Part shown: piece by piece, positions 11,001 to 19,828 of the stretch
How the letters are laid out: each line of letters opens with the position of its first letter
How positions within the stretch are numbered: the stretch's first letter is position 1
Assembly (NCBI GenBank): GCA_002344065.1
Contig: DDTK01000011.1
Span: 310,001-374,000, forward strand
Direction of reading: 5' to 3'
DNA: 64,000 nucleotides
Source of the DNA: Flammeovirgaceae bacterium UBA2366
Lineage (GTDB): Bacteria; Bacteroidota; Bacteroidia; Cytophagales; Cyclobacteriaceae
Notes under the pieces: generated by a model
The model's input: only the letters and a program-made list of their open reading frames with translations
Database searches by the model: none
Told to the model about the DNA's origin: nothing
Position numbers and translations under genes: made by a program

Positions 11001-11422
11001 ACATAAATATCTAAGAACCCGTCACCATTTATGTCTACCATAACAACACCTGTACTCCATGGTTTATTACCACCCACACCTGCTGCTTCTGTTATATCTT
11101 CAAACTTAAAATCACCCTTGTTCAGGTAGAGACGATTCTGTTTCATATTGGCTGTAAAATAGATATCTGGGAGACCATCGTTATTAATATCTCCAATAGC
11201 TACTCCGCCACCATTATAAAAGTTTCGATACTTAAAAATGTTAAAGTCCTCCTGATCTTCAATCCTATTGATAAAATCAATGCCTGTTTGGCTGGAGGAT
11301 AGTTTGATAAACAAAGATTCCGAAACTGCCTTCTCACCTTCATGTGCTGGCTGATTGCAGGCACCAACAAAACAGGACACCAAAACAACAGCAACTAATT
11401 TAACTATTCTTGTTAGATACAT
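8066..11422 (-). CDS. FG-GAP/VCBS repeat ASPIC (UnbV) domain lipoprotein, copy 2
   Basis: 1118 aa, lipobox FVGACNQ near residue 22. Organisation is the same as its two neighbours: about seven FG-GAP blades (YNGGGVAIGDINNDGLPD, DYDKDGDLDAYL, DMDNDGYKDIYV), an ASPIC/UnbV domain at about 538-595 (IGTTISLYVNN to VLWPDGRQTLM), then a second propeller starting GPSLAIGDINKDGAEDVF. The protein is expected to sit in the outer membrane as a lipoprotein, possibly surface exposed. Its ATG (11422) lies inside the end of the upstream ASPIC gene, a 10-bp overlap, so the two are probably translationally coupled. Sequence divergence from the neighbours is large outside the shared motifs, which points to old duplication and separate ligands rather than recent copying. 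The ligand is unknown. Confidence 0.88.
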   Translation of the reverse strand: MYLTRIVKLVAVVLVSCFVGACNQPAHEGEKAVSESLFIKLSSSQTGIDFINRIEDQEDFNIFKYRNFYNGGGVAIGDINNDGLPDIYFTANMKQNRLYLNKGDFKFEDITEAAGVGGNKPWSTGVVMVDINGDGFLDIYVSNAGNMEGNNHDNDLYINNGDLTFTERAAEFNLAKSGFSTHATFFDYDKDGDLDAYLLNNSNIPVSSLGYAADREKRASDWENVPERFRGVGDVLLRNDNGKFVDVSEQAGIYGSLIGFGLGVLVCDINGDTYPDIYVSNDFYERDYLYINQKDGTFKEEIKNWTSHLCLSAMGVDIADLNNDGLYDIFVTDMMPDDEVRTKSVMEFENYDVFKLKQSRDFHQQYIQNTLQINNGNNSFSEIAYYSGVAKTDWSWAGLMFDMDNDGYKDIYVTNGIIHDLTDIDFVDFMADEVIRNMVLTGEKKDISSIIDKMPVVALSNYAFQNSKDFKFRNATADWGLDIPSFSNGCAYADLDGDGGLDLVVNNVNMEAFIFKNQSREINNNSYLQFKLIGSAGNTFAIGTTISLYVNNEVIVQEQMPSRGFQSSMDYILTFGLGQHKIVDSVSVLWPDGRQTLMSKVLVNQKLVLNQKEATERNFRSPKHTTISPLFTEINADFLASHVEDHFDDFDQEGLISKHLSKEGPSLAIGDINKDGAEDVFIGGARGQAGAIYLHTGNGNLQFSNNECFMTDAGFEDTAATFCDVDGDGDLDLIVGSGGNIGSDKNLYYTRLYLNNGKGQFVRSEHNLPSVKANVSVIAPYDFDGDGDIDLFIGSRSVPGIYGVNPQHLLLINNGNGTFTDGTERYAYELKDAGMITDARWIEMDGDGKLDLVTVSDWGAPLIFLNSGRRLAKWSTSLDSLLGWWKTMEAFDLDGDGDQDLILGNAGLNIPYVGTRENPMKLWVNDFDDNGTIEQITTTHSKGGDYPIHMRKEMTAQLPILKKQNLKASDYAKRTIHELFKPGMIKNSVVKEVNTSESMLAINDGGGKFSLITLPDRVQWSCVCDITCMDINKDGIPDIMLGGNHFEFKPQFSRQDASYGHVLLGKGNLEFTWLPYVESGLFIRDEIRQLRTFSDKSGKRYLIAAINNGVPRVYEYKQ

Positions 11423-14400
11423 TTCTTTAAAAAAATTGGCCTATTGTTATTTATTGTCACTACATAATAAGTATCTCCACGGATAATGATTTTGCCAATG
11501 TCACGGGCAGGACCAGCAATATTAAATTTTTGATTTGAAGTTGACTTAAAATACCCAGCCTGGTCATTAAGCAGAAGCACTCCATGAGACGCATCAAGCC
11601 TACCAAGCTGGGTACTAATTTCATAGTTGTTACCAACTAACAATACGTCCATAAAACCATCAGCATCAAAATCATCAACAAAAACTTTGTTGACAGATGA
11701 TTGTTGGGCCTCTGCCGGTAATATGTGGATTTTAAACTTATTAGCCCCTACATTTTCAAAATAACTGGTTGACAAGACCTTAACTTCTTTTCTCATAGCA
11801 CTCTTAAGCTTTTCTTTTGAAAAAATATCCTCAACATTAGCTCTTGCAAAGTCATTATAAAAAAGAAATTTCTTTTTGATGAAAGGCATTTGCTTGTGCA
11901 GTTCATCTTTGGAAGCCAAAACCGTACGTTTACCCTTATAGTAGTAGGTTATAAGGGTTTCAATTGTGCCGTTATCATCAAAATCACTTCTAAATAGCTC
12001 GATAGGCTCACGCATTGAAGCCATAAGTCGGGTATTGTGACCCCAATTTCCCGCTACAATATCTAAATCACCATCATTATCAAAATCCTGCAATGCCAGA
12101 GTGTTCCACCAACCCTCAGTATCCGGTATGCTGACCGTTTTCAGTACTTTTCCATCATTAAAAAATATTGTGAGTGGCATCCAATCCCCCACCGCCACAA
12201 TATCGCTAAAACCATTACCATCAATGTCAGCAATAGCCAGGTCATTGATCAGACCTACTTGCCTAAAATCTTTACTAAAAGATATAGTTACATCGGTGAA
12301 AATTCCGTTTCCGTCATTCATGAAAATCAAATTACCTGCTGGCTCACCGAACCTTCCTGGCAATGAATTCGACCCAATAACTACATCACTATAACCATCA
12401 TTATCGATATCAATAGCTTTTACAACTGATGCATTTATTATCGCACCTGCAAAAGCTACAGAATCATATCTGAACCTACCCGATTCATTAATATATAGCC
12501 TGGGCTTTAAGGGTTCTCCATATGTAAATTCATTCCCTCCAGACACTACCAGTAAATCCGCATCTCCATCATTATCAACATCAAGAAAAACATGATCAAC
12601 ATCTTCACTTTTTGCATGTTGGGAAAATAGTTCACTTTGGTGAATTACAAAATCTCCGCTTTCCAATTGCAGATATAATGCACTGGACTGCATCTTTCCT
12701 CCACTTATAAATATGTCATCTAATGAATCATTGTTGATGTCCGAAATAGAAATACCAGGCCCTTCATTACTGAGCGCAAATGGTATTAGCGGATCCCGGT
12801 CAAAATCAAGCGTAGCCTCTTCATGATGTTTAAAATCCAATCCAGTTTTAGAATTACACAGAATTGAAGCATGATCGTGTAACGAAGATCTATTTATCTT
12901 TTTTGCATTTCTATGATCAAGAATTAATGTCTGATCAACATTAATGTTATGGCGAGTTTCGGTCAAAAGATCGGGCCAAGTAATACGAAGTGAGTCAATA
13001 CTAACGCGATTGTCCAGGCCCACAACGATTTCATTTGGTACCGATGACAGGTATGACTTTACAGGAAAATGTTCTTCATAAACATACAAATCACCTGAAT
13101 AAACCTCAATCCTTGATCCGATACCAAAACGGTTATATTCACTTCCTTCAAACCTAAACTTGATATAATGATACTTTTTTTTGTCACGTGTTCGATTTTC
13201 AAAAATAAATGCTTTTTGATTTGCATTATTAACAACAAGATCCAGGTCGCCATCATTATCGAGATCACCATAAGCACTACCATTGCTGAAGGATGGCGAG
13301 GCTTTAAACCATTTGTTTGTGACGTTGGAGAAAGAAATGTCTCCATTATTCCGAAACGCATAGTTCTGTGTTTTCTTTTGAGGAATATATTTCATAAAGT
13401 CTAATGTTATTTCCTCGTTCTTAATTTCTCGTTGTACATAATCCTGTGAGATGAAATTGATATAATCCATATCGTTAGTGGCTCCCAATATCCCATTAGT
13501 AATGTATAGGTCTTTCAGACCATCCATATCAAAATCAGCAGCCAGTACTCCCCACGACCATTCTGTTGCAGCCACCCCGGCTTGAAATCCAACCTCGCTA
13601 AACATATTATCGCCTCTATTCAAATGCAATGTATTCTGCATATACTGAGGCGAATACCCGTTATTTAAATATTGGTTATAGGTGGAATAACCATCCTCGA
13701 CACCTGAGGATTTCAACGTTATCAAATCTTCGGGTAACATATCAAGGCTCACGATATCCAGGCGACCATCGTTATTGAGGTCGGCCATGCAATTACCCAT
13801 TGAATAATGTGATGTATGACCAAAAATTCTAGAGTCAGTTGAAATCAACTCGGAAAAAGTCTTATCTCCATTATTGCGATAAAAATAATCGTTCTCAAAA
13901 AAATCATTCCCAATATAGATATCAGGAAACCCATCCTTGTTTAAATCGCCAATGGCAATACCCAAGCCATAGCCAATTCTACTTTGAAAAATACCCGAAG
14001 GTTCAGTCACATCAACAAACTTTCCATTTACATTCTCAAAAAGTCTGTCACCAGTTAGCGAATCTCTTACTACTCGGTTGACACCACGGCCATAAGCGTG
14101 GTTTGGATGCACTGAGTGTGTGAGCAGAAACATGTCCAAATCGCCATCCAAATCAAAGTCAAAAAATGCTGCTTGGGTAGAGAATGTTGCTATGTCCAAT
14201 CCAAATGATTGAGCGTCTTCTTTAAAAAATGGTACTCCGCCTTCCCCAATGCCTTGATTAACAAATAAAAGGTTTTTACCCTTGATAGATTTATAGGCCC
14301 CAACCTTACAAACATAGATATCAAGTAAACCATCATTATTAATATCTATGTGGGTAACACCTGTTGTCCATCCCTCTGAATTTCGGATACCAGACCCTAC

Positions 14401-14700
14401 GGTTATATCCTCAAACTTCAAATCTCCTCTATTAAGGTATAGTTTATCTTCTCCCTGATTACTTGCCAGATAAATATCATTGAGGTTATCATTATTAAAA
14501 TCAGCAATAACAACTCCTCCCCCATTGTAATAGTAAAGGTAAGTCAGGATGTTTAGTGAGTCAGTTGGATTTAACGTATTCACAAATTCAATTCCGGATT
14601 CAAGTGATGGAACTGATCGGAAAACTTTATCTTCATTTCGGCAAGAAACGAAAATAAGCATGCTTAAGGACAGTAAAACATTTAAAGAAGCTCCCTTCAT
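11413..14700 (-). CDS. FG-GAP/VCBS repeat ASPIC (UnbV) domain lipoprotein, copy 1
   Basis: 1095 aa from the ATG at 14700, which places a standard lipoprotein signal (LSLSMLIFVSCRNED) at the N-terminus. An in-frame TTG at 14724 would add eight charged residues before it and is less likely. FG-GAP blades (YNGGGVVIADFNNDNLNDIY, DFDLDGDLDMFL, DFDMDGLKDLYI), an ASPIC/UnbV domain at about 522-580 (IGSRIEVYSGDL to ITWPDLLTE), and a second propeller beginning GPGISISDINNDSLDDIF. First gene after the SusD terminator hairpin at 14739-14771, so expression depends on read-through or on a promoter inside the 40-bp gap. Overlaps the next ASPIC gene by 10 bp. Role unknown; context suggests a partner of the SusCD pair immediately upstream. 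Confidence 0.87.
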   Translation of the reverse strand: MKGASLNVLLSLSMLIFVSCRNEDKVFRSVPSLESGIEFVNTLNPTDSLNILTYLYYYNGGGVVIADFNNDNLNDIYLASNQGEDKLYLNRGDLKFEDITVGSGIRNSEGWTTGVTHIDINNDGLLDIYVCKVGAYKSIKGKNLLFVNQGIGEGGVPFFKEDAQSFGLDIATFSTQAAFFDFDLDGDLDMFLLTHSVHPNHAYGRGVNRVVRDSLTGDRLFENVNGKFVDVTEPSGIFQSRIGYGLGIAIGDLNKDGFPDIYIGNDFFENDYFYRNNGDKTFSELISTDSRIFGHTSHYSMGNCMADLNNDGRLDIVSLDMLPEDLITLKSSGVEDGYSTYNQYLNNGYSPQYMQNTLHLNRGDNMFSEVGFQAGVAATEWSWGVLAADFDMDGLKDLYITNGILGATNDMDYINFISQDYVQREIKNEEITLDFMKYIPQKKTQNYAFRNNGDISFSNVTNKWFKASPSFSNGSAYGDLDNDGDLDLVVNNANQKAFIFENRTRDKKKYHYIKFRFEGSEYNRFGIGSRIEVYSGDLYVYEEHFPVKSYLSSVPNEIVVGLDNRVSIDSLRITWPDLLTETRHNINVDQTLILDHRNAKKINRSSLHDHASILCNSKTGLDFKHHEEATLDFDRDPLIPFALSNEGPGISISDINNDSLDDIFISGGKMQSSALYLQLESGDFVIHQSELFSQHAKSEDVDHVFLDVDNDGDADLLVVSGGNEFTYGEPLKPRLYINESGRFRYDSVAFAGAIINASVVKAIDIDNDGYSDVVIGSNSLPGRFGEPAGNLIFMNDGNGIFTDVTISFSKDFRQVGLINDLAIADIDGNGFSDIVAVGDWMPLTIFFNDGKVLKTVSIPDTEGWWNTLALQDFDNDGDLDIVAGNWGHNTRLMASMREPIELFRSDFDDNGTIETLITYYYKGKRTVLASKDELHKQMPFIKKKFLFYNDFARANVEDIFSKEKLKSAMRKEVKVLSTSYFENVGANKFKIHILPAEAQQSSVNKVFVDDFDADGFMDVLLVGNNYEISTQLGRLDASHGVLLLNDQAGYFKSTSNQKFNIAGPARDIGKIIIRGDTYYVVTINNNRPIFLKKCI

Positions 14701-14738
14701 TTCGTCATCTTCACGCCTGATCAAAATTAGAAATAAAT

Positions 14739-14771
14739 AAAAAAAGGAGGGAATGAAACCCTCCTTTTTTT
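14739..14771 (-). terminator. Hairpin terminator between SusD-1 and ASPIC genes
   Basis: GGAGGG and CCCTCC (14746-14751 and 14759-14764) form a 6-bp stem around a 7-nt loop, flanked by seven A on one side and seven T on the other. On the minus strand this reads as a stem followed by a run of T, about 25 bp after the SusD stop codon and 39 bp before the first ASPIC start. The symmetrical tails make it potentially active on both strands. Since genes continue on the same strand, it probably attenuates rather than fully ends the transcript. Confidence 0.8.
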
Positions 14772-14795
14772 GAAAACAAGAATTTTAACAAGGAA

Positions 14796-16382
14796 TCAAT
14801 AGCCTGGGTTCTGCACCAAATTAGGATTTGACAAAAGTGCACTTGCGGGGATCGGGAAAAGGTCAGTATGACCATCACCAGCTTCTTTAAATTGCCAGGC
14901 ATTTTTAAACACACCAAAACGGATCATGTCCATTCTTCTCCATCCTTCAGTATAAAGCTCACGACCTCTTTCATCAAGCATTATTGCTTCAGTTATAGAT
15001 CCCAAAGGTGAGGTATTATCACGAAGTGCTCGTAACGCATTAACATCAGTCAGAGCACCGGCTGAATTTCCTGATCTCAACTTTGCTTCAGCTCTCATCA
15101 AATAGGCATCAGCAAATCTGGCCATCACAACTCCACCAGTAAATGCGCCATTGGCAGGGGAGTATTTCAATAATCTTATGCCTGTTCGTTCGTTATTACC
15201 CACCAAACCTGGCAAATCCTTAGTGAAGATCAAGGGATTACCAACCCTATCATTTAAAGCAACAGCCTGAGGAACACCTTCAATTGTCCTCCAGCCATAC
15301 ATTTGACCTAACTGGAAACCATATCCAAAACCAAGATTTGTAGCATTGGTTGATGCCAATGTATGTACATATCCTCGTCTTTCTTCTTGCGGTCCGCCAA
15401 TTGTATTCACCGTTGGGGGACCTTCAAACTTATCATAGAATTCAGCCAATGTTGTAAAACCATTCCAGCCTCCACCGCCATTATCAGGGTGAGCCTGGTT
15501 GTAATGAAGTCCATTCCACATCCTGTTTCCTACACCAGCAGTTACATACCAGATGACATCAGTATTGGTAAAGGTAGGGCCTCTAAAAACACTAAAATAG
15601 TCATCTACTAATGCATATCCTTCAGCCTCTATTGCATCAACAAGATTGATCACATCCTGAAGGTCATTAGTTCCATAACTACCCTTATACACGTTTGCAT
15701 TTAATTTTACTTTAGCCAATAAGAATCTGGCTGTTGCCTTTACCGGTCTTGTTTTATCTGCCGCGGTAGCATTGCTTGCTGGCAATCCTGCAATTGCATC
15801 AGTTAAATCCTGAACAATCATATCGTAAGCCTCAGCTCTTGTCATTACAGTTGGCAATACTTCTGGGCCATCTGTAGGATTTCTGAATGGAACCTGACCA
15901 AAAAAATCCATTACGATATGCATATTATATGCGCGTGCAAATTTTGCTTCAGCAAGCTGAGTAGCATTGGCATTACTCAATGGGTCTATAACTTCTGTTG
16001 CCCGAAGTACCCCATTATTCTTTTCATTCCAAACATTGAGTACCTGTGGATGAGTTGGACCCCAGGTATGAGCATGTATAGTTCTCCAAACGCCATTGTC
16101 CCCCCAGTCAGTACCCCGAGTCGGCACTACCAGTTCGTCCGTAGATACTTCAGTGAGGGCATATAAGTTAGCCTGATCACCAATTTGTCCAGATATATTA
16201 TTATAAATGGTGTTCAATGAACCTTCCACATTCTCAACACCATTAAAAATGGCTGAACCCCCTTCTGTAATAAGTGAATCTGTCTCTTCAATATCCAAGC
16301 TACAGGCAGTCATAAAAAACCCAGCTAGTAAGGAGGGTATCCAAAATCTGCTTTTCAACTTTCTTGCGATTATCATTTTCAT
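14796..16382 (-). CDS. SusD/RagB family nutrient-binding outer-membrane lipoprotein 1
   Basis: 528 aa with lipobox FFMTACSLD (Cys near residue 27). Contains the RagB/SusD N-terminal TPR-like part (RAYNMHIVMDFFGQVPFRNP, AEAYDMIVQDLTDAI near 155-190) and the family C-terminal signature (RFADAYLMRAEAKLRSG, LDERGRELYTEGWRRMDMIRFG, LFPIPASALLSNPNLVQNPGY). SusD proteins form the hinged lid on the SusC channel and bind the polysaccharide or peptide substrate at the cell surface. It follows SusC-1 with a 24-bp gap, so the two are co-transcribed. The substrate cannot be read from the sequence. The downstream ASPIC proteins rather than classical endo-glycanases make it unusual among SusCD loci. Confidence 0.95.
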   Translation of the reverse strand: MKMIIARKLKSRFWIPSLLAGFFMTACSLDIEETDSLITEGGSAIFNGVENVEGSLNTIYNNISGQIGDQANLYALTEVSTDELVVPTRGTDWGDNGVWRTIHAHTWGPTHPQVLNVWNEKNNGVLRATEVIDPLSNANATQLAEAKFARAYNMHIVMDFFGQVPFRNPTDGPEVLPTVMTRAEAYDMIVQDLTDAIAGLPASNATAADKTRPVKATARFLLAKVKLNANVYKGSYGTNDLQDVINLVDAIEAEGYALVDDYFSVFRGPTFTNTDVIWYVTAGVGNRMWNGLHYNQAHPDNGGGGWNGFTTLAEFYDKFEGPPTVNTIGGPQEERRGYVHTLASTNATNLGFGYGFQLGQMYGWRTIEGVPQAVALNDRVGNPLIFTKDLPGLVGNNERTGIRLLKYSPANGAFTGGVVMARFADAYLMRAEAKLRSGNSAGALTDVNALRALRDNTSPLGSITEAIMLDERGRELYTEGWRRMDMIRFGVFKNAWQFKEAGDGHTDLFPIPASALLSNPNLVQNPGY

Positions 16383-16406
16383 ATTGATTTAGATATTTTG
16401 CTTTAA

Positions 16407-19400
16407 TTAAAAATTTGCAACTAAGCCAATGGTCCAAACGCGAGGTCTTGGGTAAGCTGCATAATCAATACCTGCCGTTGGCAACCCATTGAGTAAATTA
16501 AAACTGGCTGGGCTTGAACTCACTTCAGGATCAAGTCCGTTATAATCGGATATCACAAACAAGTTTTGGCCCGTGGCATAAAACCTCAATTTCTTAATAT
16601 ACTTCGTATCATTAAGTGCAACATTATAACCCAAACTTAAATTTTGCATTCTTACAAAATCACCGCTGTACAAAAACCGTGTTGAAACCGCTGCCTCGGC
16701 TGAACCCGCTTCTCCACTCGTTAACACATCACGTGTTACGTTTCTGGCATTGTTTATTGAGCCTGCGGTAAAAAACGCATTCTGTGTGTTGTTATAGATG
16801 TAGTGACCAAATTGACCCGTCATGTACATCGCAAAATCAAATGCCTTATACCTGGCATTTAAAGAGAAGCCCATGTTCCATGTAGGTAAAGCTGATTTTC
16901 CAATAAAGTCCTGATTATCACCTATGGGCTGGCCATTGCTGTCAAAACCTTCGAACTCCCTGAGGTGGTATGAAAATAAGGGGTGCCCTCCTGCCAAACG
17001 CTGAGCATAGGCACCTGTCAATCCCTGTCCATAAATTGTACCCGCATCCAATGCCCCGGCAAAGTCCTTTAGCATATTCTCGTTGTAAGCAATATTTCCA
17101 CTAACGGTAAAAGAAGCTTCCGATTTCTCTATTGCATTCCACGATAATCCCAACTCCCAACCCTTATTTTCAACCACTGCATCAAGATTCGCGAATACCA
17201 ACCCTACCACCGGTGATGGCGCTGCTGGCTGAACACGCAACAGCAAGTCGGTTGTACTCTTAGAATAGATATCGAATGTACCGGTTAGTTTATCGTTGAA
17301 AATACCGAAATCAATTCCAACTCCAATCGTTGTAGTCTGCTCCCACTTTAGTTCATCATTGGGGTTTCCTGTTGCAGAGGTACCTGGTAATGTAATCTCA
17401 CGATTATCGCCAACGCCTACATCACCATATCTTTCCCTTCTAATGAATTCTCCGTATCCCAATCCGTCCTGATTACCCACAAGACCATACCCTGCACGTA
17501 ATTTAAAGTTACTAAACGCATCAGGCATAAAATTCTCCTCATGCATTTTCCACGCAACAGCTGCTGAGGGAAATACACCATATTTGTTTTCATCACCAAA
17601 CTTTGACGATCCGTCAACACGTATTGTTGCAGTGATCAAATACTTATTAAAGAAAGTAAAATTACCACGTCCGAAATAAGATTGTAAATAATCTGTCTGG
17701 TCATAGAAATTCGCTCCAACACCAGCCAGTGTTGCACCGGCAGGTCGGGCAAAAAAAGATTGCTCAAAGGTTCGTTCACTGAAATTGATACCACTCACAA
17801 AACCTCCGGATGTTTGAGGTGCGTTTCGTAAGTCATTAGTTACTCCCCAGTTATTGTAGTCTTTATAAAAAGAGGAGGCTACAGCATCAATAGCATCAAA
17901 GTTGCTTCTCAATTCAGATTCCATACTGGAGAAACTATTAGGATCTGTAAAACCTCTGCCTGTTACCCAATGCCATTGATTACTGAAGTCCTGATAGGAG
18001 TACCCTCCAACGGCTTCAATTTCTACGCTACCGAGTTTCTTTGTGTAGTTCAGCGTTAATTCAACAAGGTTATTTACGTTGGTATTCTCATTGATTTGAC
18101 CCTGACCGAATCCGGCAACTCCGTTTCCACCATTGATTGTCTGTCCTGAGGCAAGTGTAACGGTTTCTCCTTTCGACCAATCAAGTCCGTAAGTGCCTTT
18201 AACCGATAAATCATTAGTTAACTTATAGGTTACAGAAACATTATTCAAAAATCTGTTTGTCGTACCAGTGCTTTGATAATACGCAAGCATGTTAGCAGGG
18301 CTTCGCTGACCACCTGATTGAAAATCTGGATCTGTTGGCCATGTTGGATTAGCTGAATAGGCTGCACCTAACAAATCACCCTGAAAACCTGCACTTGCAC
18401 TAATGGCTGGATCCTCTCTGTTGACATTAGAATAAGTTGAAGACAAGTCAATAGTCAATTTATCATCTAGGAAAGACTTACTACCATTTAATCTTCCTGT
18501 AATCCTCTTCATGAAGGAGTTTTCAATAATCCCAACCTGATTGTCATAGCCAAATGAAGCTCTTAAAAAACCACCATTAAATCCTTTAGAATAGGAAAGA
18601 TTCTGTGTATTTGATACTGAAGTACGGGTAATATAATCCTGCCAATCAGTTTCAGAGCCAAAATTTTGAGCCACAGGATCTCCACCATATTGCGCAACCC
18701 CATCAAGAAATTCAGAAGGGCTCAATAAATCATATTTTGATTGTGGCGAGGCAATACTAATGCTTGATGCTAATGTAAAAGCACCTTTATTAGCTCCTTT
18801 TCCACTTTTGGTAGTAATAATTACTACCCCGTTTGCCCCCCGTGAACCGTAAATTGCTGTAGCCGATGCATCTTTCAAGATGCTCATGCTCTCAATATCA
18901 TTAGGGTTTATGAAATTCAATGGGTTTGTATCTTGATTAGTTCCAAAACCAACATCAGCTGCTCCTGGCTGAACTCCACCGGCTAATGGAACACCGTCTA
19001 CCACAAAAAGTGGATTGTTATTTGAACGAATGGAATTAGTTCCTCTTATTCTGAATTGAACCGCATCGCCAGGTTTACCACTCGCAGAAACCATTTGAAC
19101 ACCTGCGACTTTTCCCTGAATCAATTGTTCAGGGGATGAAATCAAACCTCCATTAAAATCCTTTACTCCAACAGCCGCTACCGCTCCTGTAGCATCTTTT
19201 ACACTAACTGTTCCATAACCAATTACAACAATTTCGGAAAGCGCAGTTACATCCGATTGAAGTACTACATCGACAGTAGTATTACTACCAACCGAAACCT
19301 CCTGAGGGGCGTAACCAACGAACGAAAATACAAGAGTAGCATTGGAACCGACAGTAATTGTGTAATTACCGTTTGCATCTGATGCTGTTCCGTTAGATGT

Positions 19401-19553
19401 ACCTTTCTCCTGAATGTTTACACCAGGAATTGGGGAACCATCATCAGAAGCGGTAATCTTGCCAGAGACTCTTTGCTGCGCAAACGCAGAAAAACATCCC
19501 AGCATCAGTAAAACCGCTAAAGAGCTGCGGATTAACAGATAAAGTTTTGACAT
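16407..19553 (-). CDS. SusC/RagA family TonB-linked outer-membrane transporter 1
   Basis: The ATG at 19553 gives a signal peptide (LAVLLMLGCFSAFAQ) and a 1048-aa protein. The open frame continues upstream to 19631, but that extra part runs through the promoter region and is not a signal sequence. After the signal comes a carboxypeptidase-regulatory-like domain (VSGKITASDDGSPIPGVNI), then the SusC box LSEIVVIGYGT, the plug (GVQMVSASGKPGDAVQFRIRGT) and the beta-barrel ending in aromatic F (GLVANF). There is no STN domain, so no direct anti-sigma signalling is expected. It imports large oligomers with energy from TonB-ExbBD, with SusD-1 as its lid. A LacI-type operator lies 130 bp upstream (19683-19696). 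Confidence 0.95.
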   Translation of the reverse strand: MSKLYLLIRSSLAVLLMLGCFSAFAQQRVSGKITASDDGSPIPGVNIQEKGTSNGTASDANGNYTITVGSNATLVFSFVGYAPQEVSVGSNTTVDVVLQSDVTALSEIVVIGYGTVSVKDATGAVAAVGVKDFNGGLISSPEQLIQGKVAGVQMVSASGKPGDAVQFRIRGTNSIRSNNNPLFVVDGVPLAGGVQPGAADVGFGTNQDTNPLNFINPNDIESMSILKDASATAIYGSRGANGVVIITTKSGKGANKGAFTLASSISIASPQSKYDLLSPSEFLDGVAQYGGDPVAQNFGSETDWQDYITRTSVSNTQNLSYSKGFNGGFLRASFGYDNQVGIIENSFMKRITGRLNGSKSFLDDKLTIDLSSTYSNVNREDPAISASAGFQGDLLGAAYSANPTWPTDPDFQSGGQRSPANMLAYYQSTGTTNRFLNNVSVTYKLTNDLSVKGTYGLDWSKGETVTLASGQTINGGNGVAGFGQGQINENTNVNNLVELTLNYTKKLGSVEIEAVGGYSYQDFSNQWHWVTGRGFTDPNSFSSMESELRSNFDAIDAVASSFYKDYNNWGVTNDLRNAPQTSGGFVSGINFSERTFEQSFFARPAGATLAGVGANFYDQTDYLQSYFGRGNFTFFNKYLITATIRVDGSSKFGDENKYGVFPSAAVAWKMHEENFMPDAFSNFKLRAGYGLVGNQDGLGYGEFIRRERYGDVGVGDNREITLPGTSATGNPNDELKWEQTTTIGVGIDFGIFNDKLTGTFDIYSKSTTDLLLRVQPAAPSPVVGLVFANLDAVVENKGWELGLSWNAIEKSEASFTVSGNIAYNENMLKDFAGALDAGTIYGQGLTGAYAQRLAGGHPLFSYHLREFEGFDSNGQPIGDNQDFIGKSALPTWNMGFSLNARYKAFDFAMYMTGQFGHYIYNNTQNAFFTAGSINNARNVTRDVLTSGEAGSAEAAVSTRFLYSGDFVRMQNLSLGYNVALNDTKYIKKLRFYATGQNLFVISDYNGLDPEVSSSPASFNLLNGLPTAGIDYAAYPRPRVWTIGLVANF

Positions 19554-19828
19554 AGAGTTGAAGGTTAAGTTTAAGTGAATAATTCGTTTTTGAGTAATAA
19601 CAATTAATAAATATAGGCTAAAAAGCCTCAATTTAACAACTTCTTCCTCTCACTCTCCAGTATTTTTTTTCGGAATCGTTATCGCAAACGTTTGCGGTTA
19701 ACAGTATAAATTCTGGATAAAAGTCCTACCCAAATCATGTTTAGAAAGGCAATGCTATTATTCACCAAATGAATTCGAAAGATTCAACAGCATAGATTAT
19801 GCTTTTACCAAGGCTTTCCCGCTAAGAT
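19554..19828. promoter_or_regulatory. SusC-1 upstream region
   Basis: 275 bp between the SusC-1 start and the end of the maltose phosphorylase gene. It holds the perfect operator-like palindrome at 19683-19696, a short perfect inverted repeat AGGCT-AAAA-AGCCT (19614-19627), and on the minus strand a possible -7 element TATATTTA just downstream of that repeat. The promoter call is weak; the operator is clear. Confidence 0.5.
19683..19696. promoter_or_regulatory. LacI-family operator, perfect palindrome (site A)
   Basis: CGCAAACGTTTGCG is a perfect 14-bp palindrome with the central CG typical of LacI/GalR-family operators. It lies about 130 bp upstream of the SusC-1 start codon. The extended minus-strand reading GCAAACGTTTGCGATAAC resembles sites at 22921 and 36781. 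The LacI-family gene at 22990 is the obvious candidate to bind it. The distance from the start codon fits either repression of a distant promoter or activation. Confidence 0.75.

Noticed and set aside
5400..14500. Recurring short similar DNA blocks (for example around catcaccatc/ccatcaatat) that could suggest a repeat array
   Set aside because: They encode the D-x-D-x-DG calcium loops of the propeller blades, have irregular spacing and are not CRISPR or mobile repeats.
4788..14700. Many short plus-strand open frames opposite the ASPIC genes
   Set aside because: They follow the repeated Asp/Gly codons of the FG-GAP motifs on the other strand, have no ribosome-binding site and show no protein character.
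14700..14724. TTG start eight residues upstream for ASPIC copy 1
   Set aside because: It would place charged residues ahead of a normal lipoprotein signal; the ATG at 14700 gives a standard one.
19614..19627. AGGCT-AAAA-AGCCT inverted repeat as a terminator
   Set aside because: The stem is only 5 bp, has no T run on either strand and lies inside the SusC-1 leader.
19554..19631. Upstream extension of SusC-1 to 19631
   Set aside because: The extra part runs through A/T-rich promoter sequence; the ATG at 19553 leads straight into a signal peptide.
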